Assembly (NCBI GenBank): GCA_964609825.1
Contig: CAZSSH010000005.1
Coordinates: 310,001 to 374,000 of the forward strand
DNA length: 64,000 bases
Source: CAZSSH01 sp964609825
GTDB lineage: Bacteria > Verrucomicrobiota > Lentisphaeria > Victivallales > Victivallaceae
Direction of reading: 5' to 3'
The translations under genes and the position numbers were made by a program. The notes under the pieces are model-generated. The model searched no databases. It had not been told where the DNA came from and saw only the letters and a list, made by a program, of their open reading frames with translations. Shown here piece by piece: positions 56,997-64,000 of the stretch (position 1 is its first letter; each line of letters starts with the position of its first letter).

Positions 56997-57842
56997 ATGA
57001 AAATCAAACGACAGCAAAAATTTTCACTCATTGAGCTTTTGGTGGTGATTGCCATCATCGCTATTGTTTGCGGAGTATTGCTCCCCGCCCTCGCTCAGGC
57101 GCGCGCCAAGGGGCAGTCCGTCGGCTGCCTCGGGCAGCTGCGCCAGCTCGGGGCGGCCAATTTGGGATACTCCTTGGACAACGGCTCCTATTACTCGCCG
57201 TACTCGGAGGTCTCCTCGTATGCCGCCGCGACGTATCCCTACCGGCACTGGTGGGGGTTGCAGACGTTGGGCGGCAACATCAAGTTTAACGAGGGAGGCT
57301 ATCTCTCAAGTTACCTCGGCAGCGGGGCCAAAATTTTGATTTGCCCGGCCGCCGCCAGTGTAGTCAATCTTGACGGCAATGACGGCGGGAGCTACGGCTA
57401 CAATGCCAACGGCGTCGGCGGCACCGGTTATTTGCAAATGACCGCGGCCAAGCCCAAGAGCGCCACCGACAAGACGGAATTCGGCAAATCGGTCAAGATG
57501 TCGCAAGTGCGCCGCCCGGCTCAGCTCATCATGTTTGGCGACACGGTCAACGCCGGCGGCATGACCACGGTTACTGCCTTGCGTGCCACCGACCGCATTT
57601 ACGGCCCGGACTCGTTTGCCTACATGCATTTCCGCCACAGTTTGCGCGCCAATGTATCATGGGCGGACGGCCATATTTCAAGCGAAAAATGCGATTGGGC
57701 GGCGACTTCAGGCAAGTACGCCTTGCCGCTGTTGGGCAAAACGCAAGTCGGCTTTGTCCGGTCGGAGTCAAGCACACTGGCCGCCGATCACACTTACTAT
57801 GATACCTTGGGCCGGGCCAATCCGTTGGAGAATGCGTTATGA
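56997..57842 (+). CDS. Pseudopilin-like protein heading an ABC importer operon
   Basis: 281 residues. N-terminus QQKFSLIELLVVIAIIAI followed by VCGVLLPALAQARAKG, less like the other three pseudopilins, and C-terminal VSWADGHISS. The residue before the expected cleavage site is Lys. Its stop overlaps the start of the substrate-binding protein gene by four bases. No strong ribosome site is seen in the short gap after the hairpin. Placing a pseudopilin at the head of a metal/cofactor importer operon is notable; the role is unknown. Confidence 0.8.
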   Translation: MKIKRQQKFSLIELLVVIAIIAIVCGVLLPALAQARAKGQSVGCLGQLRQLGAANLGYSLDNGSYYSPYSEVSSYAAATYPYRHWWGLQTLGGNIKFNEGGYLSSYLGSGAKILICPAAASVVNLDGNDGGSYGYNANGVGGTGYLQMTAAKPKSATDKTEFGKSVKMSQVRRPAQLIMFGDTVNAGGMTTVTALRATDRIYGPDSFAYMHFRHSLRANVSWADGHISSEKCDWAATSGKYALPLLGKTQVGFVRSESSTLAADHTYYDTLGRANPLENAL

Positions 57843-58747
57843 GATATGGTTTGCTGCTGCTCGCTTTTGTCTGCCTCGCTTTGACGGCGGAAATTGTCAA
57901 CGAAACCGGCGAACTGGTCATTTACCGTCAGGCCGACGGCACCGAGGTCACGCTCAAAAAGCACCCGCAAAAAGTGGTCATCGGCTACCTCTCCTTTGCC
58001 CCGGTCTGGGATCAGGCGGGCGGCAAAGCGGCGGGGATTGTCGAAAACAAGGCCGAGGAGGCGGTCCCCGGGTCGATGCGCGATTTGCCCAAAATCGGAA
58101 GTGGCATGACGCCCGAGTTGGAGAAAGTCATGCTCCTTGACCCCGATTTGGTGCTGCTCTCCGACAAAATCACCCGGCATCAGGCGATTGCCAAACAGCT
58201 TCGCGCCGCCGGGGTGCCGGTGCTGAGTTTGACGTACAACAATTTTGACGACTACCGGCAAATCCTAAACCTCTTTTGCCGTCTCAACGGTCAGACCGGC
58301 GCGGCAGACGCGACGCTCTCATTGGTGGCGGCGGTTTGCGAGTCCGCCAAACAACAGCCGCCGGTGCGCTTTGCCGCCGTTTTTGTCACTGCCAACGGGA
58401 TCTCTTTGGAGTCCAGCGAGAGCAACGCGGGCAAAATCATGGCCAAACTCCACGGGGTTAACATCCGTCCGCCGGGTGGACCCTTGCGGTTGCCTTTCAG
58501 CTTGGAGCAATTGCTGTTGGACGACCCGGATTTGATTGTCATCATCACCATGGGCGACGCGGCGGCGCTGCGCGACAAGGTCAGGCAGGAGCTTCTGGAG
58601 CAACCGGCATGGCGGGAACTCAAGGCCGCCAAACAAGGGCGCGTGCATTTTCTCGACCCCAAGCTCTTTTTGTTTTTAAGCGGCCCCCGGTTTCCCGAGG
58701 CGTTTCAAAACATGTACCAAATCATGTACCCCGGAGTGGCCCAATGA
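57839..58747 (+). CDS. Periplasmic binding protein of a siderophore/cobalamin-type ABC importer
   Basis: 302 residues with an N-terminal signal (MRYGLLLLAFVCLALTAEI). The class III binding-protein pattern is visible: PQKVVIGYLSFAPVWDQ, then MTPELEKVMLLDPDLVLLSD, and LLLDDPDLIVIITMGDA with a late QPAWRELKAAKQGRVHFLDP. Members bind ferric siderophores, haem or cobalamin; the ligand is not clear. Translationally coupled to the pseudopilin and permease genes by four-base overlaps. Confidence 0.85.
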   Translation: MRYGLLLLAFVCLALTAEIVNETGELVIYRQADGTEVTLKKHPQKVVIGYLSFAPVWDQAGGKAAGIVENKAEEAVPGSMRDLPKIGSGMTPELEKVMLLDPDLVLLSDKITRHQAIAKQLRAAGVPVLSLTYNNFDDYRQILNLFCRLNGQTGAADATLSLVAAVCESAKQQPPVRFAAVFVTANGISLESSESNAGKIMAKLHGVNIRPPGGPLRLPFSLEQLLLDDPDLIVIITMGDAAALRDKVRQELLEQPAWRELKAAKQGRVHFLDPKLFLFLSGPRFPEAFQNMYQIMYPGVAQ

Positions 58748-59754
58748 AGCATCACCGGCGACTTTTTCGACCGTTTTATCACCCGTGGGCGGGCCTCGCG
58801 GCGCTCACGTTGTTATTGCTCATGGCGATGGTTGCAAGCATGCGCGTGGGGGCATTGGAGTTAAGTTTGCCGCAAATTTTGGGTGTCTTGTCAGACGGCG
58901 AGCCGCGCATCCACTACCGGATACTTTGGGACATCCGTTTGCCGCGCATTTTGTTGGGGGCAATGGTCGGCGGGGCGCTGGCGGTGTCGGGAGCGTTGCT
59001 GCAAAGCGTATTGCATAACCCCTTGGCGTCGCCGGGCATCATCGGCGTGTCGGCCGGGAGCGGCTTGGCGGGGGTGGTGATTTTGCTCTTGTTTCCCGCG
59101 TTAAGCATGCTCTTTGTTCCGGCCGCGTTTGCCGGCGCGCTTCTGGCGGCGGCATTGGTTTATTTGCTCGCGTGGCGCGGCAACATCAGCCCGGTGCGGC
59201 TGATTTTGGCGGGGGTGGCGCTGTCGGCACTGTTGGGCGCTTTGACTTCGGCCATCATGATCTTTCACGCCGAGCGCGCCGCCGGGATTCTCGACTTTAT
59301 GATCGGCTCGTTGTCGGCAAGAGGGTGGGTGCAAATCCATCTCATCCAATATTATTTGCTGTTTGGCCTCCCGGCGGCTTTGACCTTGGGGTATCAGCTC
59401 AATGTTTTGGCGCTCGGCGATGATATGGCAAGCGCGCTCGGGCTCCACGTCGAGCGCGTCCGCCTGACCGCGATTGCCCTGGCCGCATTGTTGGCCGCGG
59501 CGGCGGTGAGCGTGGCCGGGCTGCTCGGCTTTGTCGGCTTGATTGCGCCCCACACAGTGCGCATGCTGCTGGGGCCGGATCACCGCTTTTTGCTGCCCGG
59601 CTCAATGCTCTTCGGCGCATTTTTGGTGGTGGCGGGGGACGCCGCCGGCCGGGTGGCGATGGCGCCCGCCGAGTTGCCGGCGGGGGTGATTATGGCATTG
59701 CTGGGCGCGCCCTTCTTTTTGTGGTTATTAAGGAGGCGTACTTATGAGTCTTAA
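58744..59754 (+). CDS. FecCD-type ABC permease
   Basis: 336 residues from the ATG at 58744 (MKHHRRLFRPFYHPW), which overlaps the previous stop by four bases; the open frame upstream is a shadow. FecCD landmarks: IRLPRILLGAMVGGALAVSG, NPLASPGIIGVSAGSGL, ALGDDMASALGLHVERVR and GLIAPHTVRMLLGPDH. About nine or ten membrane segments. It forms the homodimeric channel for iron-chelate or cobalamin uptake. Confidence 0.93.
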   Translation: MKHHRRLFRPFYHPWAGLAALTLLLLMAMVASMRVGALELSLPQILGVLSDGEPRIHYRILWDIRLPRILLGAMVGGALAVSGALLQSVLHNPLASPGIIGVSAGSGLAGVVILLLFPALSMLFVPAAFAGALLAAALVYLLAWRGNISPVRLILAGVALSALLGALTSAIMIFHAERAAGILDFMIGSLSARGWVQIHLIQYYLLFGLPAALTLGYQLNVLALGDDMASALGLHVERVRLTAIALAALLAAAAVSVAGLLGFVGLIAPHTVRMLLGPDHRFLLPGSMLFGAFLVVAGDAAGRVAMAPAELPAGVIMALLGAPFFLWLLRRRTYES

Positions 59755-60523
59755 AGCGGTCAACCTCGCGGTCGGCTACGGCAAAAAAACGGTCGTCCAT
59801 GACATCAATCTCGAGCTCGCTCCCGGCACGGTCACCACCTTGCTGGGCCCAAACGGCTGCGGCAAATCGACGTTATTAAAAGCCCTCGCCGGTCTCCGTC
59901 AGCCGCAAACGGGGGAGGTGACGGTCAACGGCAAAAATCCGGCCGATTATCCGCGCAAGGAGTTGGCAAAAATATTGACAATCTTGCCGCAGTTGCACCA
60001 TACGCCGCCCGAAATCACGGTAAAGGAACTGGTCGCTCTGGGACGCTATCCGCACCGCGCCAACGGCTTTGTTTTTTCGGCGGCGGACCGCGAAGCGGTG
60101 GAGCTGGCGCTCTTGGCGACTCATCTGGAGGGGTTGCAACATCGCTATATGCGTACTTTGTCGGGCGGCGAACGGCAGCGGGTGTGGATCGCTCTTGCCT
60201 TGGCGCAGTCGCCCAAAATTTTGCTGCTGGACGAGCCCACCACTTTTTTGGATTTGGAGTGCCAGCTGGAGATTGCCAACTTGATCCGGTCGCTCCATCA
60301 AACGTACCAGTTGACGGTACTGATGGTATTGCACGATCTCAACTTGGCGGCCAATTTCTCCGACCGGCTGCTGTTGATCCAAGACGGCGTGATCCGGTAT
60401 GACGGGACGCCGTCCGAAACCATGACACCCCAAATCATCCGCGATGTTTTTAACGTCGAGGCCGAGGTCATCCGCCGCGATGACGGCAAACTTTACTGTC
60501 TGCCGTTGGCGGCGGTCAAGTGA
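59744..60523 (+). CDS. FecE/BtuD-type ABC ATPase
   Basis: 259 residues, overlapping the permease gene by 11 bases. Walker A LLGPNGCGKST, Q-loop ILPQLHHTPPEIT, signature LSGGERQRVWIALAL, Walker B ILLLDEPTTFLD and switch His in VLHDLNLAANF are intact. It powers the FecCD-type importer. The next gene, sulfite reductase, converges with no gap. Confidence 0.94.
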   Translation: MSLKAVNLAVGYGKKTVVHDINLELAPGTVTTLLGPNGCGKSTLLKALAGLRQPQTGEVTVNGKNPADYPRKELAKILTILPQLHHTPPEITVKELVALGRYPHRANGFVFSAADREAVELALLATHLEGLQHRYMRTLSGGERQRVWIALALAQSPKILLLDEPTTFLDLECQLEIANLIRSLHQTYQLTVLMVLHDLNLAANFSDRLLLIQDGVIRYDGTPSETMTPQIIRDVFNVEAEVIRRDDGKLYCLPLAAVK

Positions 60524-62083
60524 CTAGATCAATTTGTCACTCTTGAGCAGTGACAATACTTTGGCCGGGAGCTCGCTTGCCGGGATAAACTCGGTATCTT
60601 CCACCCCGATCGGCGCATTGTCCAAATTGTACCAGACGGTGAAGCCGTCCACCAATTTTTCGCCGACTTTTTTGCGCGTGCCCTGAAAGCCGTAGCGGAC
60701 CGCCTGATGCGCGACGCAGGCATTGGGGCAGCCGGAGAAATGCAGCTCTTTCACAATCGTATTGGCACGGCGGGCGGTGAAACGACCCGGGTGCTTTTGG
60801 AAATATTTGTCGATGGCCTCCGACACCGCGAACGCGTAAGGCGGCGTATCAAGGATGCCCGCCTTGCAGACCGAAGCGCCGATACAGGCATCGAGCTGGC
60901 CCTTGAAGCTCGAAAACGTCAAATCCACCGGGAGCTTGCGCAATTTGGCGTAAAGCTCGGGGAGCAAATCCGCCGCAACCGACGGGATCAAAATATTTTG
61001 CTCAATGGTCAAGCGGACGGCCGGAATTTTGAATTTTTTAAGCAAATTGGCGACGGCGCGAAATTCTCGCACCGACAGGATGCCGCGCGGTACAAATAAA
61101 ATCACTGATACCTCGTTGCGGAAGCGGTTGCTCCGGGTGGCAAAGCGCCGCCAGCGGTTGAAGCTGACGCGTTCGCCGGGGGTGAACTCGATCTCCTGAG
61201 CTTTGCGCCCGGCGGAGGGGGGCGTCCTCAGATTCCAGCTTTTGACAAAGGCGGGCACCGGCGGATAGATATCCTTTTCATGTTTTTTATAATAGCTCAA
61301 AAAGAGCTTGACAAACTCTTTTTCGCCCAGGCGTCCGGCGATGTAGCGGATGCGCGCCGTGGCGCGGTTTTGACGGTCGCCGTGCTCGGCAAAGAGCTCC
61401 ACCATCGCCCGGGCGGCGCGTGCAAGCTCGTCGGGTGTGATGAAATCAAGCAGCTTTACCGCGACCGCGGCATTGCGCCCGAAACCGCCGCCGCCGTAGA
61501 CGGCAAAGCCCAATTTCCCTTTTTTGTATGCTTCGACAAAGCCGAGATCCTGACGCAAGGCCAAGTAGGAGTCGTTGGCGGAGGCGACGCCGATTTTGAG
61601 CTTGCGGGGGAGTGAAAATGCCTCCTGCCAGTCAAAAATGACTTCGGTCAAGTACTTGGCATAAGGGACGAGGTCCACCGCCGAGTCGCGGGAGATCCCG
61701 GATTCGCTCGACACGGCAATGTTGCGAAACGAGTCGCCGCCGCCGCCGCGAAACGGCAGACCGTTGGCGGTGCAATCGCGGATCACTTTGGCCGCGTTGC
61801 CCGGAGTGACATCGTGAAACTGAATATTTTGGCGGCTGGAGAGGTGGATGTACGAGGGCTTGATCTCCTCGGCCAAGCCGGCCAAAAAGTCGAGCTTGGC
61901 GGTCGGGATTTCGCCGCCGGTAATGCGGATGCGGGTGGCAAACAAATCATTCTTTTGGGGCAAAATGCCCAAGACGCCGCTCAGGGGTTTCAAGTCGGGG
62001 ACGGATATTTCGCCTTTTTCGGCCCGGGCCAAACCGGCCAGCAAGGGTTGCTGCGCTTCGATGATTTGAGAGAGATTGCTCAT
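60524..62083 (-). CDS. Sirohaem nitrite/sulfite reductase
   Basis: 519 residues, with AGGAGG before the ATG at 62083. Two sirohaem/sulfite reductase half-domains are visible; SSRQNIQFHDVTPGN and the [4Fe-4S]/sirohaem ligand motifs CIGASVCKAGI and SGCPNACVAHQAV are present. The enzyme is single-chain, ferredoxin- or NADPH-linked type. Location next to cysHDN indicates assimilatory sulfite reduction to sulfide, the last step of the pathway; nitrite reduction is possible but less likely. A partial copy of the sulfate operator motif lies ~190 bases upstream (62272-62288). Confidence 0.88.
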   Translation of the reverse strand: MSNLSQIIEAQQPLLAGLARAEKGEISVPDLKPLSGVLGILPQKNDLFATRIRITGGEIPTAKLDFLAGLAEEIKPSYIHLSSRQNIQFHDVTPGNAAKVIRDCTANGLPFRGGGGDSFRNIAVSSESGISRDSAVDLVPYAKYLTEVIFDWQEAFSLPRKLKIGVASANDSYLALRQDLGFVEAYKKGKLGFAVYGGGGFGRNAAVAVKLLDFITPDELARAARAMVELFAEHGDRQNRATARIRYIAGRLGEKEFVKLFLSYYKKHEKDIYPPVPAFVKSWNLRTPPSAGRKAQEIEFTPGERVSFNRWRRFATRSNRFRNEVSVILFVPRGILSVREFRAVANLLKKFKIPAVRLTIEQNILIPSVAADLLPELYAKLRKLPVDLTFSSFKGQLDACIGASVCKAGILDTPPYAFAVSEAIDKYFQKHPGRFTARRANTIVKELHFSGCPNACVAHQAVRYGFQGTRKKVGEKLVDGFTVWYNLDNAPIGVEDTEFIPASELPAKVLSLLKSDKLI

Positions 62084-62417
62084 GTTTGCCTCCTGTTGCG
62101 TTGCGGAAACGGTTGCGGCGGGTTAAATCGACCGGCCGGTGATATTGATTTTGATTATAAAATAGCACCAAAAAAGCGAATATCAACAATAAAAGTAGTA
62201 ATTGCACGATTATTTTTGATTATTTTAATGATTTATATTTATTTGCGTCAAAATTGAGCTTAAAACAAAAGTCTACCATATTGGTTGTTTATATTCTCAA
62301 AAAAACCTCTTTTATGGGCAATTTTAGTCGATTGTTTCAGTTTGTTTTGCCGTGGGTTTGACGGCGGCGGCTTTTGATGCTATCCTATAACTGTGACGAA
62401 TCATTGGAAAATAATAC
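62084..62417. other. Divergent intergenic region between sulfite reductase and M50-like genes
   Basis: 334 AT-rich bases with no gene. On the plus strand TTGACG (62358), a 17-base spacer and TATCCT (62381-62386) may be a promoter for the M50-like gene. On the minus strand ACAAC-N7-GTAGA at 62272-62288 partly matches the sulfate operator consensus. Nothing else recognised. Confidence 0.5.
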
Positions 62418-63284
62418 ATGCAATTTTGGCGTAAAATATTTGGTGCTTACTGGTGGCTGCCGTTGCTCGGGTTTTATCTTGTGGAGGTGTGTCATGAGCT
62501 GGGGCACTTGGCGGCGGGATGGCTGACCGGGGCGCGCTTGGATTACGTTGAGCTCATGCCTTGGCAGTTATCGCAAACGGTTTGGGCGGGTAATCCCCAT
62601 CCCGGCTGGACGGCGTGGGGCTGGCCGGTTGCTGGTTGTTTGCTGCCGCTTGTCGGGTGGCTGGTGCTGCGCCGTTGGCGTTATGCTTGTTTTTTGCGCT
62701 GGCTGGCCGGGTTTGCGCTCATTGCCAACGGGATTTATTTGGCTGTCGGGTATGTCTTTATGGTCGGCGACACCTTAACGATGCGCCAAGCCGGGACGCC
62801 CGGCTGGGTAATGCTGATTTTGGGCTTGGCCGCGTTGGTTTGCGGCCTCGGCTTGTGGCAAGATTTGGGCAAAGCTTTTGCGGAAATGGCGGATTTTCGC
62901 CGCTGGCACCGGGTGTCGGTTGCGGTGTTGACCGCAATCACTTTTTACTTTACGATCATCGGCACCAATTTGCTGGGTAAGGCATTTGACAAGGTGCTGG
63001 CGCCTGACTCGGCGGTGGGGCAATTGTATACTCAGATTGACGAGCAGCACCGCAAGTTTGTCGTCGATCCCGGGCTGACATCGATGATTTGGTGGTCATT
63101 GTTTGCCTCCGCCTGGCTTTTTAATCTGACCAACGCCTGGCTTTCGGTGGTGCTGGTCCGGCTGTGCAAGGCCAAGGCCAAACGTCCGCCGTGGTCGGAG
63201 GAAGTGACCGCGTTTTTGATTTATTGTGTCATTGGCGCGGTCTTTTGGTATTTGATGGCGCTGGCCATCAAACATTACTTGTAA
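62418..63284 (+). CDS. M50-like membrane metalloprotease or relative
   Basis: 288 residues with six or seven membrane segments. The first one carries EVCHELGHLAAGWLTGARL, an HExxH zinc motif embedded in the membrane, as in site-2 protease (M50) families. A late segment NLTNAWLSVVL offers a possible third ligand region but no obvious NxxPxxxxDG motif of classical site-2 proteases is seen, so proteolysis is uncertain. No PDZ domain. It stands alone upstream of a convergent unknown gene. Confidence 0.65.
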   Translation: MQFWRKIFGAYWWLPLLGFYLVEVCHELGHLAAGWLTGARLDYVELMPWQLSQTVWAGNPHPGWTAWGWPVAGCLLPLVGWLVLRRWRYACFLRWLAGFALIANGIYLAVGYVFMVGDTLTMRQAGTPGWVMLILGLAALVCGLGLWQDLGKAFAEMADFRRWHRVSVAVLTAITFYFTIIGTNLLGKAFDKVLAPDSAVGQLYTQIDEQHRKFVVDPGLTSMIWWSLFASAWLFNLTNAWLSVVLVRLCKAKAKRPPWSEEVTAFLIYCVIGAVFWYLMALAIKHYL

Positions 63285-63286
63285 GG

Positions 63287-64000
63287 TCAGTCCTTGGCCG
63301 CCATTTTGACATACCAGGCCAGAGGGTAGTCAAAAGTCTTTAAGATTTTAACTTGATTGTCAACGGTATGCGCAGCCGCCAGCAGACGGTAGGGCTGGGC
63401 CAGCAAAACATAGTGCTCGGAGTAATAAATAATTTTGGTAAACGGCATCAAGCGGAGGCTGCCGAGCTCATCGGTGGCGAGATTAAAGACATAAGCCGCC
63501 TTGTTGCACTCATCATTGCCGTCGGTTTGAAACAGCAGATATTTGCCGAATAATTTGATGTTGACATACGCCTGATCAAGCGAAAAGGAGCGCCAGCGGT
63601 CGGAGTCTTTGTCCCAGACGAGGATGGTTTTGGCCGTCCGGGCGGTGGAGGCGAGGGCGACCGTGTGTTCGCGGTGGAGCAGCAAGAGCCATCTCCCATT
63701 GTCATCCGGGACATTGTTTTGGACAAAATCGGGAGGCAACCGGAAGCCGGGCGAATACTCCGTCAAGCCGGTGCCGGTAAAGTTGACCGTGCCGTCAGGG
63801 TTGATTTTGACGCCGACGTTTTCGGCAAATCGGAGATTGTCCTTGACTTGGGCCGGGCGGGTTGCGAGGTCATCCATGCTGAACGCATTTAAGACGGTCG
63901 GGTTGCGTGCCGAAAAAAACAACACTTGATTGTGATCGCTCTTGCATAGGCCGCGGATGTCATTGTTTTTAATCTCATAGACTTGCAGTTTGTTTTGGAG
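63287..64000 (-). CDS. Unknown protein, 5' end outside the window
   Basis: The frame is open to the right edge (no stop between 63925 and 64000), so the GTG at 63925 is probably internal. The visible 238 residues are beta-rich with repeated strands such as NQVLFFSARN, RWLLLLHREHTVALAS, KTILVWDKDSDRWRSFSLD and KYLLFQTDGND. They suggest a beta-propeller or related fold. No family recognised. It converges on the M50-like gene with a two-base gap. Confidence 0.6.
   Translation of the reverse strand, partial: LQNKLQVYEIKNNDIRGLCKSDHNQVLFFSARNPTVLNAFSMDDLATRPAQVKDNLRFAENVGVKINPDGTVNFTGTGLTEYSPGFRLPPDFVQNNVPDDNGRWLLLLHREHTVALASTARTAKTILVWDKDSDRWRSFSLDQAYVNIKLFGKYLLFQTDGNDECNKAAYVFNLATDELGSLRLMPFTKIIYYSEHYVLLAQPYRLLAAAHTVDNQVKILKTFDYPLAWYVKMAAKD

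Noticed and set aside
63923..63925. GTG as start of the right-edge gene
   Set aside because: The frame stays open to base 64000, so the start is probably outside the window.

Overview
The window looks like chromosomal DNA of a carbohydrate-degrading anaerobe, most likely a Lentisphaerota (Victivallis-like) bacterium. This is inference from gene content: four proteins with the N-terminal FTLIELLVVIAIIAI pseudopilin signature and a C-terminal DGH(V/I) motif, many AraC/LacI/GntR regulators paired with secreted glycoside hydrolases, a GPH-type sugar symporter, and anaerobe-type redox proteins (an EFR1-like flavodoxin/ferredoxin, DUF3793, DUF3795). I see no rRNA, tRNA, phage, IS element or CRISPR array. 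The first and last genes are cut by the window edges.

Layout. 1-5.4 kb: a DUF2293 protein, a Ca2+/Na+ antiporter, a secreted beta-helix/hydrolase fusion and an isochorismatase-like hydrolase. 5.4-11.2 kb: an AraC regulator, a DUF6259-like glycosidase, a GH5 enzyme and a pseudopilin ending at a strong terminator. 11.2-12.8 kb: an AT-richer unit of three unknown genes. 12.8-17.5 kb: a ferritin-like protein, a gamma-glutamylcyclotransferase-like protein, then a LacI regulator and a GH50-like/CBM9 enzyme that share an operator motif. 17.5-22.7 kb: a Zn/Cd-type P-type ATPase behind a 12-2-12 palindrome, a glycosidase with a divergent AraC regulator, and a CsoR repressor with a CsoR-like operator. 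22.7-28.9 kb: two unusual domain fusions (GyrI-like/transglutaminase and SnoaL/flavin-reductase-like), a lipoprotein acetolactate decarboxylase, an EFR1-like protein, a nucleoside hydrolase relative and small Cys-rich proteins. 28.9-35.8 kb: a symporter, a clan-A glycosidase, a pseudopilin, a GH4 enzyme and AraC. 35.8-39.8 kb: DUF3793 with paired palindromes, a DtxR regulator, a ferredoxin-nitroreductase, a DUF457 protein and DedA. 39.9-48.6 kb: pseudopilin, GntR/LacI regulator, two tandem GH99-like enzymes, a GH28-like protein and a secreted helical protein.

48.6-62.1 kb is a nearly complete assimilatory sulfate pathway: sbp-cysT-cysW-cysA uptake, a thioredoxin-like protein, APS reductase (cysH), ATP sulfurylase (cysD, cysN) and a convergent sirohaem sulfite reductase. 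An iron-siderophore/cobalamin-type ABC importer headed by a pseudopilin lies between cysN and the sulfite reductase. The sulfate promoter carries three copies of an ACAAY-N7-GTTRT inverted repeat, one inside the -35/-10 spacer and one at the expected transcription start. The last 1.9 kb hold an M50-like membrane protease and a partial unknown gene.

Recurring themes are regulator-next-to-target pairs whose operators can be proposed from palindromes, and pseudopilins that begin or sit inside nutrient-acquisition operons, two of them with 4-base ATGA overlaps. All four pseudopilins lack the Gly normally found before the prepilin cleavage site. No function was assigned by database search; all family calls come from reading motifs.
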